Counted from the stretch's first letter, positions 6,115-15,120 are shown. The stretch is DNA of 64,000 bases from Quadrisphaera granulorum (GCF_003149145.1 NZ_QGDQ01000006.1:106980-170979), one strand, 5' to 3'. Notes: generated by a model from the letters alone, not told the origin. A program made the numbers and translations.

Positions 6115-9050
6115 GGGGCGGCCACCAGCTCGAGGAAGACCTCCTCCAGGTGCCGCTGCGGCACCACGAGGTCCACCTGCACGCCGGAGGCCACCAGTGC
6201 AGCGACCAGCCCGCCCGTGCCCGACGCTCCCGGGGCCACGAGCACGCCGCCGTCGCGGACGCCGAGCACGCGCCCGCCGTCGTCGTCCCGATCCAGTACG
6301 TCCCGCAGCACCGCCACCGCCTGGTCCACCTGCCCCTCGCCGACGCTCACCAGCACTTCACCCGACCCGGCCACCAGCTCCGCCACCGACCCCGCCGCCA
6401 GCACCTTCCCGCGTGCCATCACCACCGCGTGGCTGCAGGTGGCCTCCACCTCCGAGAGCAGGTGGGAGGACACGAGCACCGTGCGGCCGGTGGCGGCGTA
6501 GTCGCGCAGCACCTGGCGCATGGCGGTGATCTGCGGCGGGTCGAGGCCGTTGGTCGGCTCGTCGAGCACGAGCAGGTCGGGGAACCCGAGCATCGCCTGG
6601 GCGATGCCGAGCCGCTGCCGCATGCCCTGGCTGTAGCCGCGGACGCGCCGGTGCACGGCGTCGCCGAGGCCGGCGACCTCCAGGGCCTCCTCGAAGCGCG
6701 CGTCCGCCGCAGGACGCCCGGTGGACGCCCAGAACAGCCGCAGGTTCGCCAGCCCCGACAGGTGCGGCAGGAAGCCCGGCCCCTCCACGAGCGCCCCCAC
6801 CCGGGCCAGCACCGGCGACCCGGGCCGCACACGCTGCCCGAGCACCTCCAGCGACCCGGCGCTCGGCCGCAGCAGGCCCATGAGCATGCGCAGCGTGGTG
6901 GTCTTGCCGGCGCCGTTGGGCCCCAGCAGCCCGACCACCTGCCCGCGGCGCACGGTGAACGACACCCCGTCCACCGCGCGGAACCCGTCGCCGTAGACCT
7001 TCTCCAGGTCGTTGACCTGCAGCACGACATCGTCGGGCTGGTCGTCGCGCTGGTTGTCGGGATCGCTGGCGGGCTCGACGGGACCAGAAGGACGACGACG
7101 GCGACGCGCAGCGTCGACCAGCGCAAGCGCCAGCGCAGCCACCACCACGCCGGCCAGCGTGAGCACGTGCGCCCACGGGACGTCGAGGGAATCTCCCGAG
7201 CGGGTTCCGGCCTCCGCGGGAGCGGACGCCACCGACAGCTGGCCACCGCCAGCAGTACCGTCAGCGCTGGCCAGGGCGATGCTGTAGACCCGCGGATCGG
7301 CCGGCACGGCGTAGGCGGAGTCCGTCGAGGCCACCACCAACCGCAGCCGATGACCCGCGGCGACGTCACGAACGACGGCGGGCAGCGTGACGTCCACCGT
7401 CGTCGGTTGCCCCGGCTTCGTCTGCACCCGCAGCGGAGCCACCAGGCCCGAGGGCAGCGCGGTGCTCCCGTCAGGGCTGACATCGGACAGGGAGGCGAAC
7501 AGGACGGCGTCGTCGGTGTTCGAGGTCACCGACAGTCGCACGGACGACGCCCCCAGCAGCGTCAGCGGCTGCTCCAGCGGCTCGGTCTCGAAGACGGCCG
7601 CCTGCCCGGGCAGGACCGCGGTGGAGAAGCCGCCTCCGGCGGCCAGGCCCACGAGGGATGCGACGTCGCCGAGACCGGGCAGTGCCGTCATCGCCGCGGG
7701 GCGTCCGCCCGCCGGGGAGAGCACCACGGTGGGGCCCTGCTGGCTCGCGTCCTGTCGTTGACCGGAGGGGCTCACCGGCGCCAGCGCGAGCCGCTGACCT
7801 GTGCCACCCAACGGCGGAACTGTCTCGAGGGTCCGCTCGGCGGGGGCGGAGCCGCCACCCTGCCCGCCGTTCTGCCCGCCGCCCCCACGACCGCCGAAGA
7901 GGCTCTGCTGGGGCACGGCCACGGAGAACGGCGCGGTCAGGGGGCTGCTCCCCGTCGCTTCACCCGAGGCCGACCCTGAACCCGACCCTGCGCGCAGGTG
8001 CTCGTCGAACCACGCGGCGGTGCGCGCGTTGAACGCGGCACCGTCGAAGCCGCCGTCGTGACCGCCGCTCACCCAGGCCAGCGACACCGGCACACCGGCG
8101 CGCTGCGCAGCAGCGGCGTTCGCCGCGGAGGCGTCAAGGCCGAACAGGGAGTCGCCCTCGCCCTGGACGAGCAGGACGGCGGCGCGGGTGTTCGGCAGCA
8201 CCGCGGCGGGCGCCGAACGGGCCAGCTCGTCACGCAGCGACTGCGGCACCACGCCGGTCTCGGCCGCTTCGAGGTAGTCGCGGCACAGGTCGGGGTCCAG
8301 GCGGCCGCATGCGCCCGCGGAGCCGTTGAGGGCACCACCGTTGGTGAGGGCGCTGCCGGTGAGACTGGTCAGCAGCTGGGAGGTCCATCCCGCCTTGAAG
8401 ACGCCACCGGGCTGACCCTGTGCCGCCTGCGGGTCCAGCGCCGTGGACAGGTCGGACCAGGTGATGGCCGAAGCCACGGCGTCGATGCGGGGGTCGGTGC
8501 CCGCGAGCAGCAGGCCCACAGCTCCGCCGTAGGACGATCCGGCGATGCCCACGCGCGGGTCACCGGGGGCGTCCTGGAGCACCTCGGGGCGCTCGGCGAG
8601 CAGGTCGACGAGCACCCGCGCGTCGGCCACCTCGTAGTCGGGGGAGTCCAGGTGCACCATCCCCCCGGAGGCGCCGAAGCCCCGCGCTGTCCACGCCACC
8701 ACCGCGTAGCCGTCAGCGGCGAGTGTGCGGGCCTGACCCGCAAGGTCAGCCTTGGAGCCACCGAAGCCGTGCGCCAGCAGCACCGCCGGGGCAGGCGAGT
8801 CCGCGGTGGCGCTCGCGGGCTCGTACAGCGTGGCGTCGATGGTGACCTGCTGTCCGTCCGGCTCGGGTCCGACCGGTATCGAGAACACCTGCTCGCGGAC
8901 GCCCTCGGTGGTGGTGCTGGGCTGCGCACCCGCCGTCAGCGCACCGACGGCGACCACGAGGGCGCCTCCCATGGCGAGCAGGCGGGCCACCGCGCCGCGC
9001 GGGCGAGGATCCCTCCTGTGCTCGCGCCACCCGGACCTCGACTGCGCCAC
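6111..9050 (-). CDS. Alpha/beta hydrolase fused to an ABC transporter ATPase
   Basis: About 979 residues in one uninterrupted frame. Residues ~20-42 form a signal anchor (AMGGALVVAVGALTAGAQ). Residues ~50-400 are a CocE/X-Pro-peptidase-like hydrolase with the nucleophile motif GSSYGG (~172), an acid motif QGEGDS and GGHDGG for the histidine. A beta-rich PepX-type C-terminal module follows (HRLRLVVASTD). A second helix (VLTLAGVVVAALALALV, ~638) precedes a cytoplasmic ABC domain with GPNGAGKTTT (~705), YSQGMRQR and DLLVLDEPTNGLDPP. The predicted topology puts the hydrolase outside and the ATPase inside. The start is uncertain: GTG 9050 is chosen because it opens an N-terminus with basic residues before the hydrophobic segment. 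The permease gene overlaps its end by 4 bp. Confidence 0.88.
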   Translation of the reverse strand: MAQSRSGWREHRRDPRPRGAVARLLAMGGALVVAVGALTAGAQPSTTTEGVREQVFSIPVGPEPDGQQVTIDATLYEPASATADSPAPAVLLAHGFGGSKADLAGQARTLAADGYAVVAWTARGFGASGGMVHLDSPDYEVADARVLVDLLAERPEVLQDAPGDPRVGIAGSSYGGAVGLLLAGTDPRIDAVASAITWSDLSTALDPQAAQGQPGGVFKAGWTSQLLTSLTGSALTNGGALNGSAGACGRLDPDLCRDYLEAAETGVVPQSLRDELARSAPAAVLPNTRAAVLLVQGEGDSLFGLDASAANAAAAQRAGVPVSLAWVSGGHDGGFDGAAFNARTAAWFDEHLRAGSGSGSASGEATGSSPLTAPFSVAVPQQSLFGGRGGGGQNGGQGGGSAPAERTLETVPPLGGTGQRLALAPVSPSGQRQDASQQGPTVVLSPAGGRPAAMTALPGLGDVASLVGLAAGGGFSTAVLPGQAAVFETEPLEQPLTLLGASSVRLSVTSNTDDAVLFASLSDVSPDGSTALPSGLVAPLRVQTKPGQPTTVDVTLPAVVRDVAAGHRLRLVVASTDSAYAVPADPRVYSIALASADGTAGGGQLSVASAPAEAGTRSGDSLDVPWAHVLTLAGVVVAALALALVDAARRRRRPSGPVEPASDPDNQRDDQPDDVVLQVNDLEKVYGDGFRAVDGVSFTVRRGQVVGLLGPNGAGKTTTLRMLMGLLRPSAGSLEVLGQRVRPGSPVLARVGALVEGPGFLPHLSGLANLRLFWASTGRPAADARFEEALEVAGLGDAVHRRVRGYSQGMRQRLGIAQAMLGFPDLLVLDEPTNGLDPPQITAMRQVLRDYAATGRTVLVSSHLLSEVEATCSHAVVMARGKVLAAGSVAELVAGSGEVLVSVGEGQVDQAVAVLRDVLDRDDDGGRVLGVRDGGVLVAPGASGTGGLVAALVASGVQVDLVVPQRHLEEVFLELVAAP

Positions 9051-9410
9051 GTCGAGAGCATGCCCTGCGACGACGCGCCCGGCGTGCAGGGCCTGCGGGG
9101 TAGACCGTGCGTCATCGACGAGTATCACTTGGGGTAGCGGGTCGTAACGGACATAACGTGACCTTCGCCACGTTGCGGTGGTTCTGCGGCCACTGGGTCC
9201 CCCATATGCTCGCGACGGGTGGCAAGCTCCCCGCAACACGGTCACCATCAGTGATCCGGATGAGCCCAGTGCGGCAAGCGGGGGAACAACCGCCTCTGCT
9301 CTGGGGTTGTCTGCACAGCACCACGACCGTGGGACCGGCGAGACCCGCACGACCCCGTCCTTGACTTGAGCCCTGCGCCGCTGGATCCACCGCACACCAG
9401 GAGGCCCCTC
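9051..9410. other. Divergent intergenic region before hydrolase/ABC gene and small gene
   Basis: About 360 bp holding the promoters of the minus-strand transporter genes and the plus-strand small gene. TTGACT at 9361-9366 with GATCCA 17 bp later is a weak -35/-10 pair for the small gene. The stretch 9250-9345 is G-rich and could fold, but no known riboswitch core was confirmed. Confidence 0.45.
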
Positions 9411-9527
9411 ATGGCACCGCAGAACGCCACCACCGACCCGACCGACGAGACGCGCTCCGAGGAGCACACGGCTGAGCAGCAGTCCGACTGGACGCCGCTC
9501 GCCAACCCGCGCCGCGTGCGCATCTGA
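9411..9527 (+). CDS. Possible 38-residue small peptide gene
   Basis: A short frame starting ATG at 9411, with a perfect AGGAGG (9399-9404) six bases upstream, a stop at 9525-9527 and a strong terminator at 9583-9616. The peptide is polar: an acidic, Thr/Glu-rich first half (TDETRSEEHTAEQQ) and a short basic tail ending SDWTPLANPRRVRI. There is no signal peptide and no cysteine. It is divergent from the hydrolase/ABC transporter and convergent with serA. I do not recognise the family. It could be a small regulatory protein, a leader peptide or a secreted-peptide precursor; only the translation signals support it. Confidence 0.55.
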   Translation: MAPQNATTDPTDETRSEEHTAEQQSDWTPLANPRRVRI

Positions 9528-9582
9528 CACAGCACCCCCCTTGCCCGCAGCGCCTCGCGAGAGGCCGCAGCGGGTAGGACGA

Positions 9583-9616
9583 CGAAGGCCCGGGCGCACC
9601 AGCGCTCGGGCCTTCG
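9583..9616. terminator. Bidirectional terminator between small gene and serA
   Basis: Hairpin with left arm CGAAGGCCCGGGCGC (9583-9597), loop ACCA and right arm GCGCTCGGGCCTTCG (9602-9616), 14 of 15 pairs. It lies between convergent genes. Confidence 0.85.
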
Positions 9617-9654
9617 TGCGTCCCACCGAGCTCGGCGAGACGCCAGCAGGTGTG

Positions 9655-10896
9655 TCAGCTGAGCACGCGCAGCCGCACGGTCTCCGGCATCGCGGCGAGC
9701 GCATCGAGCACCCCGCTGTCCAGCGTGCTGGCCACGTCGGTGACCACGTAGCCGAGCTGTCCGCGGGTGGTCAGCGACTGGCCCACGATGTTCACGCCGT
9801 GCTGGGCCAGCACGGAGTTCACCGTCGCCAGGACACCCGGCACGTTCTGGTGCAGGTGCCCCAGGCGGGTGCCGTGCCCGGCGTCGGTGATGACCTGCGG
9901 CAGGTTGACGGCCAGCGAGGTGCTGCCGTGGGCGGCGTAGTCACGCAGCTTCCCGGCGACGAACCTGCCGATGTCCTCCTGGGCCTCCTCGGTCGACCCG
10001 CCGACGTGCGGCGTGAGGATCGTGTTGGGCAGGCCCCGCAGGCGGGAGTCGAACGGGTCGCCGTTGCGGCGGGGCTCACTGGCGAAGACGTCGACGGCGG
10101 CGCCGGCGAGGTGCCCGGAGACCAGGTGGTCGCGCAGGGCGCCGTGGTCCACCACGAAGCCGCGCGAGAGGTTGAGGAAGATCGCCCCCGGTTTCATGGC
10201 CGCGAACTGCTCGGCGCCGAACAGGCCCCCGTTGCCGGCCCGCCCGTCGACGTGCAGGGTGACGGCGTCGGCGACGGTGAGCACCTCCTCCATGCTCGAC
10301 AGGCGCACCGCGTTGCCCATGGCGAGCTTCTCGGCGGTGTCGTAGAACACCACGCGCATGCCGAGGGCCTCGGCCACCACGGACAGCTGGCTGCCGATGT
10401 TGCCGTACCCGATGATCCCGAGCGTGCGGCCGCGCACCTCGTGGGATCCGGCCGCAGACTTCTGCCACACCCCGGCGTGCAGGGCGCTGTCGAACACGGT
10501 CAGCTGACGGGTCAGGGCGATGACCTCGGAGATGACCAGCTCGACCACGGACCGAGTGTTGGAGAACGGCGCGTTGAACACCGCGACGCCGCGCGCGGCG
10601 GCCGCCTCGAGGTCGATCTGGTTGGTGCCGATGCAGAAGGCGCCGATGGCCTCCAGGTCGGGGGCCGCGTCGAGCACCTTCTCGGTGACGTGCGTGGTGG
10701 AGCGGATCCCGAGCAGCTTGACTCCGGGGAGCGCCTCCATGAGCTCGGACTCCGACAGCGCCCCGGGGCGCTGCTGCACGGACACCCCGGCGCGGCCGAG
10801 GACGTCGACGGCGAGGGGATGGATGTTCTCGAGGAGGAGCGCCGAGGCGGTGCCCGGGGCTCCTCGGTAGGGCGCGCTGACAGGGCTGACGGTCAC
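9655..10896 (-). CDS. serA: D-3-phosphoglycerate dehydrogenase
   Basis: First step of serine synthesis: oxidises 3-phosphoglycerate to 3-phosphohydroxypyruvate with NAD+. 413 residues, the shorter type with one C-terminal ACT domain. Substrate-binding and Rossmann regions are clear: GIRSTTHVTEKVL, NAPFSNTRSVVELVI, the NAD motif GIIGYGNIGSQ, the conserved LNLSRGFVVD, then FASEP and LTPHVGGSTEEAQ with the catalytic His. The ACT part ends VVTDVASTLDSGVL. GTG 10896 is the only reasonable start before the conserved region. Divergent from the alcohol dehydrogenase. Confidence 0.96.
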   Translation of the reverse strand: MTVSPVSAPYRGAPGTASALLLENIHPLAVDVLGRAGVSVQQRPGALSESELMEALPGVKLLGIRSTTHVTEKVLDAAPDLEAIGAFCIGTNQIDLEAAAARGVAVFNAPFSNTRSVVELVISEVIALTRQLTVFDSALHAGVWQKSAAGSHEVRGRTLGIIGYGNIGSQLSVVAEALGMRVVFYDTAEKLAMGNAVRLSSMEEVLTVADAVTLHVDGRAGNGGLFGAEQFAAMKPGAIFLNLSRGFVVDHGALRDHLVSGHLAGAAVDVFASEPRRNGDPFDSRLRGLPNTILTPHVGGSTEEAQEDIGRFVAGKLRDYAAHGSTSLAVNLPQVITDAGHGTRLGHLHQNVPGVLATVNSVLAQHGVNIVGQSLTTRGQLGYVVTDVASTLDSGVLDALAAMPETVRLRVLS

Positions 10897-10957
10897 GGGC
10901 GTCCATCCTGCCGCACCGGGCGGGTCGCCCGTGCGTAAGCGGCGCCCGCGCGGGTAG

Positions 10958-12238
10958 GTGACCCGGGTGCGAGCACTCACCTGGCAGGGCAAGCGAAAGG
11001 TCTCCGTGGAGACCGTTCCCGACCCGAAGATCGAAGAGCCCACCGATGCCGTCGTCCGGATCACCGCTTCCGGGCTGTGTGGTTCTGACCTGCACCTGTA
11101 CGAGGTGATGGGGCCCTTCCTCGACCCCGGAGACGTCCTCGGCCACGAGCCGATGGGTGTGGTGGAGGAGGTCGGTCCCGACGTGACGCACCTGCGCCCG
11201 GGCGATCGCGTCGTGGTGCCCTTCAACATCTCGTGCGGGCGCTGTCCGATGTGTCGTAGCGGTCTGCAGAGCCAGTGCGAGACCACCCAGAACCGCGACA
11301 CCGGCTTCGGTGCGTCGCTGTTCGGTTACACCAAGCTGTACGGGCAGGTGCCGGGCGGGCAGGCGGAGTACCTGCGCGTCCCGCAGGCGCACTACGGGCC
11401 GATCAAGGTTCCCGACGACGTCCCCGACGAGCGGTACCTGTACCTCTCCGACGTGCTGCCCACCGCGTGGCAGGCCGTCCGGTACGCCGGCGTCACCGGC
11501 GGGCCCTCCGCATCGTCGACGGGCACGACGGGCACGACCGGGACGACGACGGGGAGCGCGGCCGCGTCGTCGTGGACGCCCGTCGTCGACAGCCTCGTCG
11601 TCCTCGGCCTCGGGCCCATCGGCGACATGTGCACCCGCATCGCCCGCCATCTCGGCGTCTCCACGGTCATCGGCATCGACCCGGTGCCCGAGCGCCGTGC
11701 CCGCGCGCAGGCCCGCGGCACCACCGTCATCGACCCGACCTCCCTCGACGACAGCAGCGACCTCGTGGGCGCCGTACGCGACCTCACCGCCGGTCGTGGC
11801 GCCGATGCCGTCATCGACGCCGTCGGTATGGAGGCCCACGGTTCGGCTGCCAAGGCTGCGCACACCTTCGTGGGGTTCCTGCCCGACGCCGTCGCGGAGA
11901 AGATGATGCGCACGATGGGCGTCGACAGGCTCACGGCGCTGCACTCCGCGGTCGACCTCGTGCGCCGCGGCGGCACCATCTCGCTGTCCGGTGTCTACGG
12001 CGGCGCGGCCGACCCGATGCCGATGCTCTACATGTTCGACCGGCAGCTGCAGCTGCGGATGGGCCAGGCCAACGTGCACCGCTGGGTGCCGGAGATCCTG
12101 CCGCTACTCGGCGACGACGACCCCCTCGGCGTCGAGGGCTTCGCCACCCACCACGTGCCGCTGGACGACGCACCGGCCGCCTACGAGACCTTCCAGAAGA
12201 AGCAGGACGGCGCGGTCAAGATCGTCTTCCATTCGTGA
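10958..12238 (+). CDS. Zinc-dependent alcohol dehydrogenase
   Basis: 426-residue medium-chain dehydrogenase close to the glutathione-independent formaldehyde dehydrogenase group. Catalytic zinc ligands are seen in ASGLCGSDLH and GHEPMG. The structural-zinc cluster is CGRCPMCRSGLQSQC. The NAD-binding motif is VLGLGPIGDM. A low-complexity Gly/Thr/Ser insert (about residues 182-206, encoded by ACGACGGG repeats) separates the catalytic and Rossmann domains and is probably a lineage-specific loop. The start may be GTG 10958 or 10967; no ribosome site is visible, so it could be leaderless. Substrate unknown. Confidence 0.93.
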   Translation: MTRVRALTWQGKRKVSVETVPDPKIEEPTDAVVRITASGLCGSDLHLYEVMGPFLDPGDVLGHEPMGVVEEVGPDVTHLRPGDRVVVPFNISCGRCPMCRSGLQSQCETTQNRDTGFGASLFGYTKLYGQVPGGQAEYLRVPQAHYGPIKVPDDVPDERYLYLSDVLPTAWQAVRYAGVTGGPSASSTGTTGTTGTTTGSAAASSWTPVVDSLVVLGLGPIGDMCTRIARHLGVSTVIGIDPVPERRARAQARGTTVIDPTSLDDSSDLVGAVRDLTAGRGADAVIDAVGMEAHGSAAKAAHTFVGFLPDAVAEKMMRTMGVDRLTALHSAVDLVRRGGTISLSGVYGGAADPMPMLYMFDRQLQLRMGQANVHRWVPEILPLLGDDDPLGVEGFATHHVPLDDAPAAYETFQKKQDGAVKIVFHS

Positions 12239-12352
12239 CGCCATGACCTCGGGCTCAAGCACGGTGTTGCCGGGCTTTCGGCGGCGGCTTCTGCCGCGGT
12301 GGGTGGCCGCTGGGGCGGCCGGAGGCCGCGGGGGCTGGCAGACTCGCCGACC

Positions 12353-13645
12353 GTGAGCCCGGCACCTTCCCAGGACCAGCCCACGAAGGACCAGCCCACG
12401 ATGGGCCGGAACACTTCGCCCCGGCGCGAGCCGCACCATCAAGCGCACCGGCCGGAGCACCCGCGTACCCGTCACACGGCGGCCCGCGTCGAAGACCGGC
12501 TCAACAAGCTCCTCGCGGTGCACCTGGGCCGTCGCGGCTGGACGCCGCGGGTGCTCGGGTACGCCTCGTACGGCGGTGAGGGATGGGTGCGCGTCCTGGG
12601 GCGTGTCTTGGCCACCCGCCCGCCCGAGCACCACGACTCCGACCCCGGCTCGCCCGTCCCCGAGGGTCCTTACGACCCGGTGTCCCTGCGCGACTGGGTC
12701 GGCCCCTACGACCGGGACCAGCTCAAGGAGCGGGCGCTAACGGCCCTGCGCGGCTGGCGCGCGTTCATCTCGGCGCCCGTGGAGGGCGTCGCGGTCTGGG
12801 TGACGGTGGGGGAGCGGACGCACCGCCTCGTCTCGGCGCGCGGAGGCTACCTCGACGCGCAGCTGCCGTCCGACCTGCCGCCGGGCGTTCACGACATTAG
12901 CTTCTCCACGGCGCCGCCCGGCGAGGCCGACCCGGACGAGCGCGCGGGTGCCCCGTCCACCGCGCGGGTCACCGTCATCGGCTCCGACCAGCGCTTCGGG
13001 GTGGTCTCCGACATCGACGACACCGTCATGGTCACGTCGCTGCCGCGCCCGCTGATCGCGGCGTGGAACACCTTCGTGCTCCACGAGCAGGCCCGCAGCC
13101 CCGTGCCGGGCATGGCCGACCTGCTCACCGCGGCCGCGGAGGCCTACCCCGACACCCCGGTGCTGTATCTGTCCACCGGCGCGTGGAACGCCGCGCCGAC
13201 TATCACCCGGTTCATGCTCCGGCACGGTTACCCGGCCGGCCCGCTGCTGCTCACCGACTGGGGTCCCACCAACACCGGTTGGTTCCGCAGCGGCCAGGAG
13301 CACAAGCGGGCCGCGCTGCGGCGCCTGGCGGAGGAGCTGCCCCAGGTGCAGTGGCTGCTGGTCGGTGACGACGGCCAGCACGACCCCGAGATCTACGGCG
13401 AGTTCGCCCGTGAGCACCCCGAGCACGTGCGCGCCGTGGCCATCCGCCAGCTCACCGCCGCGGAGCAGGTGCTGTCGCACGTGCTGCCGGTGCCCGTGCC
13501 GGGCTCGGCCCGCCCGGGGAGGGTCGCGGCGGTGCCCGAGGTGCGCGCTCCGGACGGCGTCGGCCTGGCCCACCAGCTGCGCCAGGCGTCCGTGCCGCTG
13601 GCCCGCCAGGTCTGGCTGCCCCCCGAGCCCACCCACCACCCGTGA
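12353..13645 (+). CDS. APP1-type phosphatidate phosphatase (DUF2183)
   Basis: About 430 residues. The C-terminal half carries the HAD-like APP1 signature SDIDDTVMVTSLPRP, followed by PVLYLSTGAWN and GDDGQHDPEIYGEFA. In this family these residues dephosphorylate phosphatidate to diacylglycerol. The N-terminal ~60 residues are Pro/His-rich and probably disordered. A region with beta-structure (VWVTVGERTHRLVSARGGY) precedes the catalytic domain. GTG 12353 is used; an ATG at 12401 is an alternative. Intergenic palindromes of the CGTGATCATGGGC family follow directly. Confidence 0.88.
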   Translation: MSPAPSQDQPTKDQPTMGRNTSPRREPHHQAHRPEHPRTRHTAARVEDRLNKLLAVHLGRRGWTPRVLGYASYGGEGWVRVLGRVLATRPPEHHDSDPGSPVPEGPYDPVSLRDWVGPYDRDQLKERALTALRGWRAFISAPVEGVAVWVTVGERTHRLVSARGGYLDAQLPSDLPPGVHDISFSTAPPGEADPDERAGAPSTARVTVIGSDQRFGVVSDIDDTVMVTSLPRPLIAAWNTFVLHEQARSPVPGMADLLTAAAEAYPDTPVLYLSTGAWNAAPTITRFMLRHGYPAGPLLLTDWGPTNTGWFRSGQEHKRAALRRLAEELPQVQWLLVGDDGQHDPEIYGEFAREHPEHVRAVAIRQLTAAEQVLSHVLPVPVPGSARPGRVAAVPEVRAPDGVGLAHQLRQASVPLARQVWLPPEPTHHP

Positions 13646-13749
13646 TCATGGGCGGGTCCGCGCTCACTGTCAGGTCCTCGAGGCCGTATCCAGCCTCCAC
13701 GTCCTGACACTGCGCCCGCTCCGTTCGTGATCATGGGCAGTCGGCCACC
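13641..13749. repeat. Two copies of the CGTGATCATGGGC intergenic element
   Basis: A shortened copy (CGTGATCATGGGCGGG, 13641-13656) overlaps the stop of the APP1 gene. A full copy beginning CGTGATCATGGGCAGTCGG is at 13726-13749, just before the next gene. Between them TGTCAGG and CCTGACA face each other. The same full sequence recurs at 25225 and, with two changes, at 32725-32817. Confidence 0.85.
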
Positions 13750-13752
13750 ACA

Positions 13753-14433
13753 GTGGTCGCTGTGGGAACCGGATCGCTGAGCCTTCTCGACTACCGCCGT
13801 CGGGTGGCACAGCTGTACGCCGACATCCGCGAGACCGCCGTCCGCCGCAGTCCCCGCGAAGCCCACGAGCTGTGGCGCACCACCCGCGACCAGCTGTACG
13901 CCACCCACGTCGACTCCCCGCTCCTGCCCGACGACCCGCGCCGCCGCACCGGCCTGCCCGTCGCCCCCTACGACCCCGACCTGCGCTTCACCGCTGTGCT
14001 TCACGCCGCCGATCATGCTCAGGAGCTGCGCGTCACCACCGGCACCGACGGCGAGGTCGTCTTCTCGCTCCTCGGCCGCGCGCGGACCCCGCTCGGCACG
14101 CTCGACCTGTGGTGGCTGTCCGGCTACGGCGGCGGCGTGTGGCTGCCCGTGCGCGACGGCTCCAGCGGCACGAGCAGCTACGGCGGCGGGCGCTACCTGC
14201 TCGACACCGTCAAGGGGGCCGACCTCGGCACCACGCGAGACCACGAGGACCTGCGCGACCACCTGGACGAGCAAGGCGAGCAGGACGACCAGGACGACGA
14301 CGGCGAGCGCCTCGTCCTCGACCTCAACTTCCTCTACAACCCCTCGTGTGCCTACGACCCGACGTGGGCCTGCCCGCTCGCGCCGCCCGGCAACCGCCTC
14401 GACGCGGCCGTCGACGCCGGCGAGCTGGTCTGA
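13753..14433 (+). CDS. DUF1684 domain-containing protein
   Basis: 226 residues, recognised by the conserved YGGGRYLLDTVKGADLG block and the C-terminal NFLYNPSCAYDPTWACPLAPP block that define DUF1684. The biochemical role of the family is unknown. Cytoplasmic, with no signal peptide. Between the two conserved blocks is an acidic linker (DEQGEQDDQDDDGER) encoded by GAC repeats, which looks like a recent low-complexity expansion. It begins 4 nt after a copy of the intergenic CGTGATCATGGGC element. Confidence 0.88.
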   Translation: MVAVGTGSLSLLDYRRRVAQLYADIRETAVRRSPREAHELWRTTRDQLYATHVDSPLLPDDPRRRTGLPVAPYDPDLRFTAVLHAADHAQELRVTTGTDGEVVFSLLGRARTPLGTLDLWWLSGYGGGVWLPVRDGSSGTSSYGGGRYLLDTVKGADLGTTRDHEDLRDHLDEQGEQDDQDDDGERLVLDLNFLYNPSCAYDPTWACPLAPPGNRLDAAVDAGELV

Positions 14434-14460
14434 GGCTCCAGCGGTTCGAGCAGCTCCACG

Positions 14461-15120
14461 TCAGGTGCTCAGGAGGCTCGCCACCACGCGCAGGTCGTCG
14501 ACGAGCGCCGCGTAGGCGGCGTCGCGCGCGTCCTCGGGGGTACGCAGTACCGCCGAGGGGTGCGTGGTGACGAAGAACGTCTTGGTGCCCCGGGTCGTCT
14601 CGCGCTCGATGGGGTGGCCGCGGTCCTTGCCGATGCGGATGGCCGGCCCCAGCAGCGCCTTCGCGGCCGTGGCCCCGAGGAGGACGACGACGCGCGGGTC
14701 CACCAGGCGCAGCTCCTGCGCGAGCCACGGCTTGCACGCGGTGATGTGGGCGGCCTCCGGGGTGGCGTGGATCCGGCGCGTGCCCCGCGGGGTGAACCGG
14801 AAGTGCTTCACGGCGTTGGTGACGTAGACCTGGTCGCGCGCGAGTCCGGCCTCCTCCAGCGCCCGCTGGAGCAGCTGCCCGGCAGGGCCGACGAAGGGGA
14901 TGCCGCGCCGGTCCTCCTGGTCACCGGGCTGCTCGCCCACCAGCGCGACGGCGGCGTGGGGGTTGCCCGCGGAGAACACCACCTGCGTCGCGGGTTCCCA
15001 CAGCTCGCAGCCCCGGCAGGCGGGAGCCGCCGCGCGCAGCGCGTCGACGTCGTCAGCGCTCTCGGGCACCCACTGCTGAGCGCCCGGTCGCTCGGGCCGC
15101 TCCACCGGCTCCGTCGTCAC
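14461..15120 (-). CDS. udgX: UdgX family uracil-DNA binding protein
   Basis: 219-residue member of the uracil-DNA glycosylase superfamily. Features seen: CRGCELW and later Cys for an iron-sulfur cluster, GEQPGDQEDRRGIPFVGPAG (active site motif), NAVKHFRFTPRGTRRIHATP, and HPSAVLR. The RRIH segment matches the UdgX signature KRRIH, whose histidine in characterised members forms a covalent bond with uracil-containing DNA; here K is replaced by T but the His is kept. It overlaps the epimerase gene by 4 bp. The function, tight uracil-DNA binding in repair, is inferred from family. Confidence 0.92.
   Translation of the reverse strand: MTTEPVERPERPGAQQWVPESADDVDALRAAAPACRGCELWEPATQVVFSAGNPHAAVALVGEQPGDQEDRRGIPFVGPAGQLLQRALEEAGLARDQVYVTNAVKHFRFTPRGTRRIHATPEAAHITACKPWLAQELRLVDPRVVVLLGATAAKALLGPAIRIGKDRGHPIERETTRGTKTFFVTTHPSAVLRTPEDARDAAYAALVDDLRVVASLLST

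Noticed and set aside
9250..9345. Possible c-di-AMP (ydaO-type) riboswitch before the 38-codon gene
   Set aside because: There is a GCGGGGGAAC stretch, but the expected downstream core with CAGCTAACC and GGGGTGAATC was not found.
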